33,991 bases of DNA. Origin: Maritimibacter alkaliphilus HTCC2654. GTDB lineage: Bacteria > Pseudomonadota > Alphaproteobacteria > Rhodobacterales > Rhodobacteraceae. The notes under the pieces are model-generated. The model did no database searches. It saw nothing but the letters and a program-made list of their open reading frames with translations, and was not told where the DNA came from. The position numbers and the translations under genes are program-made. The stretch is from NCBI RefSeq assembly GCF_000152805.1, contig NZ_CH902578.1:2220983-2254973 (forward strand), in the 5' to 3' direction. This document shows positions 22,501 to 30,352 of the stretch, piece by piece. The first letter of the stretch is position 1, and each line of letters begins with the position of its first letter.

Positions 22501-24977
22501 ACCGGCTGATCCATATGGAAGCCGTCGCGGTGGATGGCGAAACCACCGTCTCGCTGCCCGTCACCGAGGAGTGGGGCGCGGGCGCTTATGTCACTGCCTC
22601 GCTGATCCAGCCTTTGGACGAGGGCAAAGGGCGCAATCCGACCCGCGCTTTGGGTCTGGCCCATGCCAGCGTCGATCCGGGCGACCATCGCCTGAGCGTC
22701 GGTCTGGACGCACCTGAGACCGCCAAGCCGCGCGGGCCGATGGAGGTCGCAGTAACGGTGGACGGCACCCGCGATGGCGAAACCGCCTATGTCACCCTCG
22801 CCGCCGTCGATCAGGGTATCCTGAACCTCACCTCTTTCGAGGATCCGGACCCCGAAGATCACTATTTCGGCCAACGCCGCCTCGGCATGGGTATTCGCGA
22901 CCTGTACGGCAATCTCATCGACGGCATGACCGGCCAGATGGGTGAGATTCGGTCGGGGGGCGATGCCGCTGCGTCGATGCGGATGCAGGCCCCGCCCCCG
23001 ACGGAAGAGCTCATGGCGCAGTTCTTCGGCCCGCTCGAAGTTGTGGATGGCCGCGCCACCGCCACCGTTGATCTGCCGGAGTTCAACGGCTCGGTCCGCC
23101 TGATGGCGGTCGCGTGGTCCGAGACCGGCGTGGGTCAGGCGGGCGGCGATGTGCTGGTACGTGACCCCGTGGTGATGACGGCCTCGGTCCCGCGTTTCAT
23201 GGCGCCGGGAGACGAGGCGCGTATGCTGCTGGAACTCACCCATGCCAGCGGGCCGACCGGCGACGTGACCGTCACCGCGACCTCGGCGGGGCTACAGATC
23301 GGCGGCGGCGTTCTGGCCGACGACATCACGCTGGGCGAGGGCGAGACGGCGCGGGTGTCCGTGCCCATCGCCGCCGTGTCCGAAGGAATCCACCAGATCG
23401 CCCTCGTGCTGAAAACCCCGTCGGGTGAGGAGCTGACCAAGACGCTCACCATCCCGGTCGAAACCCTCGACCCGGAGGTAGTGCGCCAGAACCGTTTCAC
23501 GCTCGCCGCCGGGGATACCTTCACCTTCACGCAGGACGTGTTCGACGGTCTGACGCTGGCCTCGGCCCGCGCCACCATCGCCGCCGGGCCGCTCGCCAAG
23601 ATCGACGCGCCCGGTCTGCTAGACCGGCTGGACCGCTACCCCTATGGCTGCACCGAACAGCAGACCAGCCGGGCGCTCCCGCTGCTCTATATGGGCGGGG
23701 TGGCCGAGGCGATGGGGCTTGAGGATCGTGACGACCTGCCCCAGCGCGTGAACGAGGCGATCGAGGCGATCCTGTCGAACCAGTCCTCATCCGGCAGCTT
23801 CGGGCTGTGGCGCCCCGACAGTGGCGATATGTGGCTCGACAGCTTCGTGTCGGACTTCCTCTCGCGCGCTCGTGCGCAGGGCTACGCCGTGCCGGATACC
23901 GCGTTCCGTGCGGCGATGGACAACCTGAGGAACCGGGTGAACTACTACCCGGATTTCGAGAACGGGGGCCAAGACCTTGCCTATGCGCTGTACGTGCTCG
24001 CGCGTGAGGGCGCGGCGGCGATGGGCGATCTGCGCTACTACGCAGACGTGAAGGCCGCCGAATTCGACGGACCGCTGGCCGCGGCGCAATTGGGTGCCGC
24101 ACTCGCTGCCTATGGCGACCCGACCCGCGCCGACCGGATGTTCGCGCAGGCCGCCGACCTGATGGCCCAGCCGGAGCCGGAGGGGCAGATCTGGCGCGCC
24201 GACTACGGCACCGATCTGCGCGATGCCGCTGCCGTCCTGACGCTTGCGGTCGAGGCGGGAACACAGACCGTGGACCGCACCGCGCTCTTGAACCGGATCG
24301 CGCAGGGAGACCGCTATTGGTCGACGCAGGAGGCGACGTGGTCGCTCCTCGCCGCCAATGCGCTGCTCGAAGACGCGCCGAACGCAGGGTTGGTTCTGAA
24401 CGGCGAGCCGATGACGGGGCCGATGGTCGAGGTGATGAACCCGGTGTCTCTGTCGCGCCCTTGGACGGTCGAGAATACGGGTGACGGGCCGGTGGACATC
24501 ACGCTCGCCGCCTTTGGGGTGCCGACCCAACCGGAGCCGCCGACGTCGAACGGCTACACCATCGGGCGTCAGTATTATTCGATGGAAGGCGAGCCGGTGG
24601 ACGTGTCGCGGGTGGCGCAGGGCGAACGGCTGGTCACGGTCGTCACCGTCACGCCGCAGGGCTATTCGGACGGGCGCCTCATGGTGTCCGATCCGCTGCC
24701 CGCCGGGTTCGAGATCGACAACCCGAACCTCATTCGGGGCGGCGACATCAAGGCGCTCGACTGGCTGCAACTGACCAGCGACCTGAGAAACAGCGAGTTC
24801 CGGCAGGACCGCTTCCTCGCCGCTGTCGATTGGCAGTCCGACCGGGCCTTCCGCCTTGCCTATATCGTGCGGGCGGTGACACCGGGGACGTTCCATCATC
24901 CCGCCGTGTCGGTCGAGGATATGTATCGCCCCGACTACCGCGCGACGGGTGAGACCGGGACCGTGGTGATCGAGTGA
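19548..24977 (+). CDS. Bacterial alpha-2-macroglobulin with N-terminal PAN/Apple domain and thioester
   Basis: A 1809-residue periplasmic protease trap. A signal peptide (1-20, ending AQTMA) leads to a cysteine-rich PAN/Apple-like domain (about 22-95), then helical repeat-like sequence, then a long series of beta-sandwich macroglobulin domains. The thioester CTEQ (Cys1368 to Gln1371, in PYGCTEQQTSRALPLLY) is intact and followed by the alpha-helical thioester domain. There is no lipobox, unlike E. coli YfhM, so it is probably soluble in the periplasm. The ATG at 19548 has an excellent AGGAGGA (19534-19540), and the frame upstream is not protein-like. The stop overlaps pbpC (GTGA), the usual bacterial pairing: the trap is thought to guard the envelope when peptidoglycan is breached while PBP1C repairs it. 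Confidence 0.95.
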   Translation: MRKLFIFIAIFFSFSAQTMAQDLVPDRRFVLHRDVDFFGSDLQSIFDTSLENCESACLGDTQCRAFTFNTRNSSCFLKSSISDEAEYSGAFSGEIVNEPQAVLAAAADREAELMAFLRPYDISAAAQEARWISNDYVAGGWTAEDLSRIALDAEREGNFVNAYRNMGAATVVSGAGGDWLEYARLTYAAANVTTENSERRRLMQQAFEASIAAYARLSNPAARANALVIMAETLEQLDRGRDMIPALRLAQELSPRDDTSAALDRAVGLYGFRVTDTEVQSDAAQPRICASFSEPLIETGQDYSDFVQSETSGLAVTASGSQLCVAGVDHGQRYTITLRSGLPAANGEALRAPVQVTHYVRDRSPSVVFPGKAYVLPRTEDAGLPVIAVNADELALKLMKVSDRNLVRTIQENILGNSIDPWMSNYLEDEMASVVWTGTASVSSELNTDVTTRLPIGEAIADMEPGVYALQAAIEGEDPYDTPPATQWFVISDIGLTSMWGADGLHVFARSLTSADAMEGMSVELVSNANEVIGTATTDAMGYANFPAAMTMGQGSAAPALVVAEGENDLVYLSLRGPEFDLSDRGVEGNPAAPPIDVFLTTDRGAYRAGETINATALARDGMAEAIPGLPLTAILTRPDGVEYSRQVSDGAGAGGHVYALPVSGAAPRGTWRLDLYTDTEEPALASTTLLVEDFLPERIDFDLSLPTGPVSADSAPTLGIDARYLFGAPGADLDYEGDIRLTAADSLDAFPGYRFGMWEDELYPQYGSVPSGTTDEAGQAQTTLSFPEIDAPGRPLNATVTVRVKEGSGRPVERQASLAVTPATDLIGIKPKFDGDVSENSTATFDLIGLGPDLAGKAMEVTWAVNRVRTRYQWYSSDGYWDWEPVTTREQVATGTATLSADPVEVSAQVEWGRYEIVVSRTTGAYLASSMDFYAGWYVPADVSETPDMLEMSLDAEGYAPGDTATLRILPRNPGTALVTVVSNRLIHMEAVAVDGETTVSLPVTEEWGAGAYVTASLIQPLDEGKGRNPTRALGLAHASVDPGDHRLSVGLDAPETAKPRGPMEVAVTVDGTRDGETAYVTLAAVDQGILNLTSFEDPDPEDHYFGQRRLGMGIRDLYGNLIDGMTGQMGEIRSGGDAAASMRMQAPPPTEELMAQFFGPLEVVDGRATATVDLPEFNGSVRLMAVAWSETGVGQAGGDVLVRDPVVMTASVPRFMAPGDEARMLLELTHASGPTGDVTVTATSAGLQIGGGVLADDITLGEGETARVSVPIAAVSEGIHQIALVLKTPSGEELTKTLTIPVETLDPEVVRQNRFTLAAGDTFTFTQDVFDGLTLASARATIAAGPLAKIDAPGLLDRLDRYPYGCTEQQTSRALPLLYMGGVAEAMGLEDRDDLPQRVNEAIEAILSNQSSSGSFGLWRPDSGDMWLDSFVSDFLSRARAQGYAVPDTAFRAAMDNLRNRVNYYPDFENGGQDLAYALYVLAREGAAAMGDLRYYADVKAAEFDGPLAAAQLGAALAAYGDPTRADRMFAQAADLMAQPEPEGQIWRADYGTDLRDAAAVLTLAVEAGTQTVDRTALLNRIAQGDRYWSTQEATWSLLAANALLEDAPNAGLVLNGEPMTGPMVEVMNPVSLSRPWTVENTGDGPVDITLAAFGVPTQPEPPTSNGYTIGRQYYSMEGEPVDVSRVAQGERLVTVVTVTPQGYSDGRLMVSDPLPAGFEIDNPNLIRGGDIKALDWLQLTSDLRNSEFRQDRFLAAVDWQSDRAFRLAYIVRAVTPGTFHHPAVSVEDMYRPDYRATGETGTVVIE

Positions 24978-27031
24978 CACGTCGCGCCACCCTGATCGGT
25001 GGATTGGCTTTCGCCGTCGCGCTCTGGGGTGCGGCGGCGGGGCGCGATGCGTTGGACGACTGGGTGGACCGGACCGAGGTGCCCCCGCTCGCCGTCGAGG
25101 TGTCGGACGAGGTTCTGGACCGCGACGGGCAGCTCCTGCGCGCCTATACGGTTGCGGATGGTCGCTGGCGGATGGGGCTTCAGGGCGCGCCGGTCGATCC
25201 GCTCTTCCTCAAGGTGCTGGTCGCCTATGAGGACAAGCGGTTCTATCGCCACAACGGCGTCGATGCGGTCGCCATGACGCGGGCCGTGGGGCAGGCGCTG
25301 GTGAACGGCGGTGTCGTCTCGGGCGCGTCGACGCTGACGATGCAGACCGCGCGTCTGCTGGAGGATGGGCCGACCGGGACCGTTTCCGGCAAGCTTCGCC
25401 AGATCAGACTGGCGCTCGCGCTGGAGCGGCGTCTGACGAAGGACGAGATCCTCGCGCTCTACCTCGACCGCGCCCCCTATGGCGGCAACACCGAAGGCAT
25501 CCGCGCTGCCACCCGCACGTGGTTCGGGAAGGAGCCACGCCGCCTGACACCCGCCGAGGCTGCGCTGCTGGTCGCCCTGCCCCAGTCGCCCGAAACCCGC
25601 CGCCCGGATCGCCACCCCGAGGCCGCTTTGGTCGCCCGGGGTCGCGTGATCGACCGGATGGAGCGGCAGGGCATACTCACCGCCGATCTGGCCGACACGG
25701 CGCGGCGTGATCCGGTGCCGCGTGTGCGTCGCGACATGCCCGCGCTTGCCCCGCATCTGGCCGACCGTGCGCGGCGGGAGGGGCCGGGACCGGACGGACG
25801 GATCACCACGACGCTGGACGCGGGCCTGCAGGCGCGGCTCGAAACCCTCGCCGCGCGGGCGGTGGCGGATCACGGCGCCGGGCGGCTGTCCATCGCGATG
25901 GTTGTGGCGGATCATGTGAGCGGTGAAGTGCTGGCAAGCGTCGGATCGGCGGGCTATGCGCCGACGGATCGGCAGGGGTTCGTCGACATGACCACCGCCC
26001 ACCGCTCGCCGGGGTCGACGCTGAAGCCGCTGATCTACGCGATGGCCTTCGACGATGGCCTCGCCCACCCCGAAACCCTGATCGACGACGCGCCGATCGC
26101 CTTCGGATCTTACGCGCCCGAGAATTTCGACGGGGCCTATCGCGGCCCGGTGACCGTGACCGAGGCGCTGCGCCTGTCGCTGAACATCCCCGTCGTCGCG
26201 CTGGCGTCCGAAATCGGCCCGGCGCGGGTCTATGCGGCGCTGGAGGCGGCGGGGACCGATCCTCGGCTTCCCGGTGGCGCGCCCGGTCTGGCCATTGCTC
26301 TTGGCGGTCTGGGGGTCACGCCCGAGGGGCTGACCGCGCTTTATGCCATGCTTGCGAACGGCGGACAGGTGACGGCCCTGCGCCATCGCCCCGATGCGCC
26401 GCGTGCCGTGCCCGCGCGTCTGGTGACGCCGGAAGCCGCGTGGCAGGTCGCACATATCCTGTCGTCGGTGCCGCCGCCGCCCAACGCGCCGCGCATGAGT
26501 CTCGCCTACAAAACCGGGACGTCTTATGGCCACCGCGACACCTGGGCGGTCGGGTTCGACGGGCGCTATGTGGTGACGGTCTGGATGGGTCGGCCTGACG
26601 GGACGCCCGTGCCGGGGGCGTTCGGGGCCGACATGGCCGCGCCGATCCTGTTCGAAGCCTTCAGCCGCGTCACCCCGCAGATCGAACCGCTCGGCCCACC
26701 CCCGCCCGGCACGCTGATGCTGAGCCACGCCGCCCTTCCCCTGCCCCTGCGCGAATTCAAGCCGCGCGGGGCGGTGTTCGCCGCGCCCAAGGGTCAGCCG
26801 GAACTGGCCTTTCCCCCCGATGGCGCGACGGTCGAGACCGGGGGCATGCCGCTCGCGGTCAAGATCAGGGACGGTCGTCCGCCCTTCACCGTGCTCGCAA
26901 ACGGCGCGCCGGTGCGCGTGGCCAGCCATGCGCGCGAGGACATGCTGGACCTGCCCGGCCCCGGCCATGTCACGCTGTCGGTGATCGACGCCGACGGTCG
27001 CTCGGCCCGCGCGCAGGTGGAGCTGCGTTAA
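24974..27031 (+). CDS. pbpC: Penicillin-binding protein 1C
   Basis: A 685-residue bifunctional peptidoglycan synthase. An N-terminal membrane anchor (about 5-22) is followed by the GT51 glycosyltransferase with Glu86 in YEDKRFYRHNGVD and GASTLTMQTARLL (117-129). The transpeptidase has Ser348 and Lys351 (SPGSTLKP), the SLN motif at 402-404 and KTGTS at 513-517. The C-terminal beta domain (about 590-685) is the PBP1C-specific extension. The start is GTG at 24974, overlapping the macroglobulin stop as GTGA, so the two proteins are translationally coupled and likely made in fixed proportion. Its stop TAA interlocks with that of the convergent downstream gene (27028-27031). Confidence 0.96.
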   Translation: MTRRATLIGGLAFAVALWGAAAGRDALDDWVDRTEVPPLAVEVSDEVLDRDGQLLRAYTVADGRWRMGLQGAPVDPLFLKVLVAYEDKRFYRHNGVDAVAMTRAVGQALVNGGVVSGASTLTMQTARLLEDGPTGTVSGKLRQIRLALALERRLTKDEILALYLDRAPYGGNTEGIRAATRTWFGKEPRRLTPAEAALLVALPQSPETRRPDRHPEAALVARGRVIDRMERQGILTADLADTARRDPVPRVRRDMPALAPHLADRARREGPGPDGRITTTLDAGLQARLETLAARAVADHGAGRLSIAMVVADHVSGEVLASVGSAGYAPTDRQGFVDMTTAHRSPGSTLKPLIYAMAFDDGLAHPETLIDDAPIAFGSYAPENFDGAYRGPVTVTEALRLSLNIPVVALASEIGPARVYAALEAAGTDPRLPGGAPGLAIALGGLGVTPEGLTALYAMLANGGQVTALRHRPDAPRAVPARLVTPEAAWQVAHILSSVPPPPNAPRMSLAYKTGTSYGHRDTWAVGFDGRYVVTVWMGRPDGTPVPGAFGADMAAPILFEAFSRVTPQIEPLGPPPPGTLMLSHAALPLPLREFKPRGAVFAAPKGQPELAFPPDGATVETGGMPLAVKIRDGRPPFTVLANGAPVRVASHAREDMLDLPGPGHVTLSVIDADGRSARAQVELR

Positions 27032-27591
27032 CCGGCGAGTTGGGTGCAATGGCCCGGATCGATGGGCCCCTCGACCCAGCCGAGCCCGACCCAATCTGAG
27101 CCTTCGTAGACGGAAACGATCTCCCACCCGGCCGGGCCGAAGCTTTCGTAATCCCACATGATGTCCATGCCGGGGCGCACCGTGCCCACGACGGGCGCAT
27201 CCATCCTGTGTCCGGCCAGCACCGCGATCTCGGGCCCGCGCCAACCCATACAGGCCGAGCCCGTTTCGGACGGGGCCGGCAGATCCTCGAGCTTGCGGAA
27301 CATGTAGTCGTTGGGCATGTCGATCCGCTCGGCTGCGGTGTCGACCTTGCAGCCGTGATACCCTTCCATCTCCTTGATGTGGTCCACGCCCGCCTGCGCT
27401 TCGGCGTCGAGCTTGATGTCCTTGCCGGTGCATCCGGCATTGTCGAAGATGTTCTGCCCCAGCGTGGACCCGAAGCAGTATCCGGCCCGGTCGAAGTGCA
27501 GGTTCCGGATGAACCACATCTCGTCACAGGCGTCCGCAAAGGCAGGAAGGGGTGTGAGAACGGCAAATAGAGGGGCGGCGAATCGCAGCAT
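27028..27591 (-). CDS. Secreted DUF4453-like (YARHG-type) protein with C-terminal SH3-like region
   Basis: A 187-residue exported protein. A signal peptide (1 to about 20, ending AFADA) is followed by CDEMWFIRNLHFDRAGYCFGS, the pattern of the DUF4453/YARHG group (Trp, Arg-Asn, Gly-Tyr-Cys-Phe). The second half (GPEIAVLAGHRMDAPVVGTVRPGMDI, then SDWVGLGWVEG) resembles a bacterial SH3-like domain. Seven cysteines in the mature part suggest disulphide bonds and a periplasmic location. Function is unknown. The ATG at 27591 has AGGAG nine bases upstream. A terminator separates it from trcR upstream, and it converges on pbpC with interlocked stop codons. Confidence 0.82.
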   Translation of the reverse strand: MLRFAAPLFAVLTPLPAFADACDEMWFIRNLHFDRAGYCFGSTLGQNIFDNAGCTGKDIKLDAEAQAGVDHIKEMEGYHGCKVDTAAERIDMPNDYMFRKLEDLPAPSETGSACMGWRGPEIAVLAGHRMDAPVVGTVRPGMDIMWDYESFGPAGWEIVSVYEGSDWVGLGWVEGPIDPGHCTQLAG

Positions 27592-27640
27592 GAAAATCAC
27601 TCCTGAAAATGGTGATCGGATGCTAGCCGCAGCGCAGCAA

Positions 27641-27675
27641 AAGAAAAGCCCCCGCACCGTGGGTGGGGGGCCTTT
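27641..27675 (-). terminator. Intrinsic terminator downstream of trcR
   Basis: On the minus strand a GC-rich stem (GGCCCCCCACC against GGTGCGGGGGC, loop about CACG) is followed by TTTTCTTTTG. It sits 22 bp after the trcR stop and upstream of the DUF4453-like gene. Confidence 0.85.
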
Positions 27676-27696
27676 GGAATTTCGATGGTGCGACGA

Positions 27697-28455
27697 TCAG
27701 TTGTCGTCGTCATCGTCCTCGTCATCCGAGTCGGGCAGGTTGAAGAAACTGTCCGCATCCACCGGCGCGTTCCGCTTCTCATCCTCGTCGTCATCGTCGT
27801 TGCCGGACAGGGTGAAGGTCTCGAGCCCCTCGATCGCGGTCGGCATCTTCGGCTCGGCTTCCATGCCAAGGCTTTGCTCGGTCGACAGCAGCTTGCGACG
27901 GTCGTCGTCCGACATCGCGTCGCCCTCGGCGGCCTTCTTCTTGGCGGCCTTCTGAACGGCGGCGTCCAGCTCGGACTGCTTGCACAGGCCCAGCGCGACC
28001 GGGTCGATGGGTTCCATCTGCTGAATGTTCCAGTGCGTGCGCTCGCGGATCGACTGGATCGTGGGCTTGGTGGTGCCGACCAGCTTGGCGATCTGCGCAT
28101 CCGTCAGCTCCGGGTGGAACTTCACCAGCCACAGGATCGAGTTCGGGCGATCCTGACGCTTGGACAGCGGGGTGTAGCGCGGGCCACGGCGCTTTTCTTC
28201 GCCCACGGCAGCCGCGTTGAACTTGAGCTTCAGCTTGTGGAGCGGGTTTTCTTCGGCCTTGTCGATCTCTTCCTGCGTGAGCTGGTTGTTCGAGATCGGG
28301 TCGAAGCCCTTCACGCCCTGCGCGACTTCGCCATCGGCGATGCCCTGCACCTCAAGTTCGTGCAGACCGCAGAAATCGGCGATCTGCTTGAAGCTGATCG
28401 TCGTGTTGTCCACCAGCCAGACGGCGGTGGCTTTGGCCATGATCGGTTTGTCCAT
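27697..28455 (-). CDS. trcR: Cell-cycle transcriptional regulator TrcR (DUF1013)
   Basis: A 252-residue protein whose N-terminal AVWLVDNTTISFKQIADFCGLHELEVQ and PLSKRQDRPNSILWLVKFHP are hallmark DUF1013 sequences found only in Alphaproteobacteria. A helix-turn-helix follows (LTDAQIAKLVGTTKPTIQSIRER, about 117-139). The name TrcR denotes a cell-cycle-linked transcription regulator, and its targets are not known to me. The C-terminus is extremely acidic, with two Asp/Glu runs (GNDDDDEDE and SDDEDDDDDN). The start at 28455 has AAGGAG at ideal spacing, better than the internal ATG five codons later. It is divergent from the RNase T2 gene. Confidence 0.93.
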   Translation of the reverse strand: MDKPIMAKATAVWLVDNTTISFKQIADFCGLHELEVQGIADGEVAQGVKGFDPISNNQLTQEEIDKAEENPLHKLKLKFNAAAVGEEKRRGPRYTPLSKRQDRPNSILWLVKFHPELTDAQIAKLVGTTKPTIQSIRERTHWNIQQMEPIDPVALGLCKQSELDAAVQKAAKKKAAEGDAMSDDDRRKLLSTEQSLGMEAEPKMPTAIEGLETFTLSGNDDDDEDEKRNAPVDADSFFNLPDSDDEDDDDDN

Positions 28456-28524
28456 AGCGACACTCCTTCAGATACGCCGGTGCCAGTCCCCGGAAAGGGG
28501 CGCCTGTTGCAGGCTGGGTCACCG

Positions 28525-28552
28525 TTGTGGGGAAACTTGGCTGCCTTATAGT
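28525..28552 (+). promoter_or_regulatory. Candidate promoter for the RNase T2 gene
   Basis: TTGTGG (28525-28530) and TATAGT (28547-28552) are separated by 16 bases and lie 27 bp upstream of the RNase T2 ATG, a reasonable sigma-70 type arrangement. Confidence 0.45.
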
Positions 28553-28579
28553 GCGGGCAAACGTCTGAGGAAAGAGTGA

Positions 28580-29212
28580 ATGCGTGTCCTGATCCTGATC
28601 CTGCTGCTCGGCCATTTCGCCCTCCCCGCCCGTGCGGACGGGGAACGCGCCGGTGACTTCGACTACTACGTGTTGTCGCTGTCGTGGTCGCCCAACTGGT
28701 GCAAGCTCGAAGGCGATGCGCGCGACTCCGAACAATGCGACCGCGACCTCGGCTGGGTCGTCCACGGGCTTTGGCCGCAGTACGAAGACGGCTGGCCCGC
28801 CTATTGCCCGACCACGGCGCGCGCGCCCTCGCGCCAGATGACGGCGGCGCAGGCCGACATTTTCGGCGCGGGCGGGGCAGCGTGGTATCAGTGGAAAAAG
28901 CACGGGGTGTGCTCGGGGCTGGAAGCGGGCGATTACTACGACCTTGCCCGCGAGGCCTTTGTGTCGGTGAACAAGCCCGAGGTTTTACGCAAGATCGACC
29001 GCACCTTCGCGGTGCCCGCCAGTCTGATCGAAGAAGCGTTTCTGCAAGCCAATCCGGAGTGGGAGCCGGACATGGTGACGATCACTTGCCGCGACGGCCA
29101 TATTCAGGAAGCGCGGATTTGCCTGACCACCGACCTTGATCCGCGCCCCTGCGCCCCCGACACCCGGCGCGACTGCACCATGCAGAAGGCGCTGATCGAG
29201 CCGATCCGTTAG
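28580..29212 (+). CDS. Secreted ribonuclease T2 family protein
   Basis: A 210-residue exported protein with a signal peptide (1-19, ending ARA). CAS-I is WVVHGLWPQ with His62, and CAS-II is WYQWKKHGVCSG with His108. T2 enzymes cut RNA through a 2',3'-cyclic phosphate using two histidines and usually a glutamate in CAS-II (HEWxKHG). Here the glutamate position reads Gln104 (codon CAG), while both histidines are kept, so activity may be reduced or this may be a lineage variant. Several cysteines (Cys41, Cys53, Cys76, Cys111 and others) suggest disulphides. The likely role is periplasmic RNA scavenging. Its stop interlocks with that of azlD. Confidence 0.92.
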   Translation: MRVLILILLLGHFALPARADGERAGDFDYYVLSLSWSPNWCKLEGDARDSEQCDRDLGWVVHGLWPQYEDGWPAYCPTTARAPSRQMTAAQADIFGAGGAAWYQWKKHGVCSGLEAGDYYDLAREAFVSVNKPEVLRKIDRTFAVPASLIEEAFLQANPEWEPDMVTITCRDGHIQEARICLTTDLDPRPCAPDTRRDCTMQKALIEPIR

Positions 29213-29541
29213 CCCACCAGCCAGGTCATGAGGTAGAACGCCCCGGCCCCCGACAGGATACCGGCCACAAGGTTCTTGGTAATCATGCCCACCGCCAGCG
29301 TGACAGCGGCGGTGACAAGCCGGGTCGCGTCCGGCTCGCCGTTCGTGGCGGCGGGCCACAGGACGAGCGGCGCGACGAGACCCGGCAGCACGGCCACGGG
29401 CGTATAGCGCAGGGCGCGCAGGATCCACGGCGGCAGATCGCGGTCACCGATCAGGCCGAGGAACGAGAACCGGATCAGGAATGTGCCGACCCCGAGCAGG
29501 ACGATGACAAGCCAGACGGTCGAATCGGGCATCGTGATCAT
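29209..29541 (-). CDS. azlD: AzlD family branched-chain amino-acid exporter subunit
   Basis: A 110-residue small membrane protein with about four hydrophobic segments, the usual size of AzlD. The N-terminal GVGTFLIRFSFLGLIG and the central LRYTPVAVLPGLVAPLVL are family patterns. It works with AzlC in export of branched-chain amino acids or related compounds. The ATG at 29541 overlaps the azlC stop as ATGA, giving coupled translation. Confidence 0.9.
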   Translation of the reverse strand: MITMPDSTVWLVIVLLGVGTFLIRFSFLGLIGDRDLPPWILRALRYTPVAVLPGLVAPLVLWPAATNGEPDATRLVTAAVTLAVGMITKNLVAGILSGAGAFYLMTWLVG

Positions 29542-30263
29542 GGCACTTGCCTCCGCGCCATCCAGACCTCGACCAGCGAGCCGACCGCCATCGCGATCAC
29601 CGCGGCGACGATCAGGCCGAGGCCGTAGGGAATGAACGACAGCAGGAGCGTGAACACCACCGACGTCGCTGCCGCCGCCACATGGGCCAGCGTCTTCAGC
29701 ATCGGGGCGAAGAGCGCGATGAAGGTGAGCGGCACGGCGAAGTCGATCCCGAAGCCGTCCGGGATGCTTGAGCCGACGAGCGCACCGATCAGGGTGAACA
29801 GGAACCAGACCGGGACGATCGGGGTCAGCACGCCCATCAGGTAGATGATCTTGAGCGGGATCGGCATGTCCGGCTCTTTCTCGAACTTGTCGTTCGCCAC
29901 GGCGGCGGACTGATCGACGAGCAGATAGGCGACGAGCGCCCGCTGCCAGAGCTTTGCCTTGCCCAGATAGGGAACGAGCGACGCGGAATACATCGCCATG
30001 CGCATGTTCACCGCAAAAGCCGTCGCAAGCACCATCACGACCGGCGCGTTGTCGACCATCTGTTGAATCGCGGCGAACTGCGAGGCGCCCGCGACGACCA
30101 GCATCGTCATCACCATCGTTTGCAGGAGGTCGAGGCCAGCCTCGGTCGCGACGACACCGAACAGGATCGAAAACGGCACCACCATGAACATGAACGGCGC
30201 GCCGTAGCGCAGCCCGTCGAAATACTGCCGACCCATTGTATACTTCATGGCATCGCCTTGCAT
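29538..30263 (-). CDS. azlC: AzlC family branched-chain amino-acid exporter
   Basis: A 241-residue inner-membrane permease with about seven hydrophobic segments. The conserved AzlC patterns are GLRYGAPFMFMVVPFSILFG at the start, VVAGASQFAAIQQM, and NMRMAMYSASLVPYLG, followed by the YLLVDQSAAVAN segment. It forms a two-subunit exporter with AzlD. The start at 30263 (MQGDAMKYTMG) has GAGGTGA directly upstream, and the ATG at 30248 is a weaker alternative. It is divergent from mobA, with 89 bp between the starts. Confidence 0.92.
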   Translation of the reverse strand: MQGDAMKYTMGRQYFDGLRYGAPFMFMVVPFSILFGVVATEAGLDLLQTMVMTMLVVAGASQFAAIQQMVDNAPVVMVLATAFAVNMRMAMYSASLVPYLGKAKLWQRALVAYLLVDQSAAVANDKFEKEPDMPIPLKIIYLMGVLTPIVPVWFLFTLIGALVGSSIPDGFGIDFAVPLTFIALFAPMLKTLAHVAAAATSVVFTLLLSFIPYGLGLIVAAVIAMAVGSLVEVWMARRQVP

Positions 30264-30352
30264 ACTCACCTCATGCACAACCGCTATCCCGGCGGGCCGG
30301 GTCATGCAACCCGGACCTTGCGCAACCGGGTGTGGAAGGCCACCTTTCTGCG

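Noticed and set aside
20352-23243. Very long open frame (963 codons) antisense to the macroglobulin gene, and similar long antisense frames at 24935-27517, 13769-16141, 32238-33944 and 30302-32269
   Set aside because: In GC-rich genes the complementary strand has few stops. These translations are rich in Arg/His/Gly without domains, while the sense strand carries complete conserved proteins.
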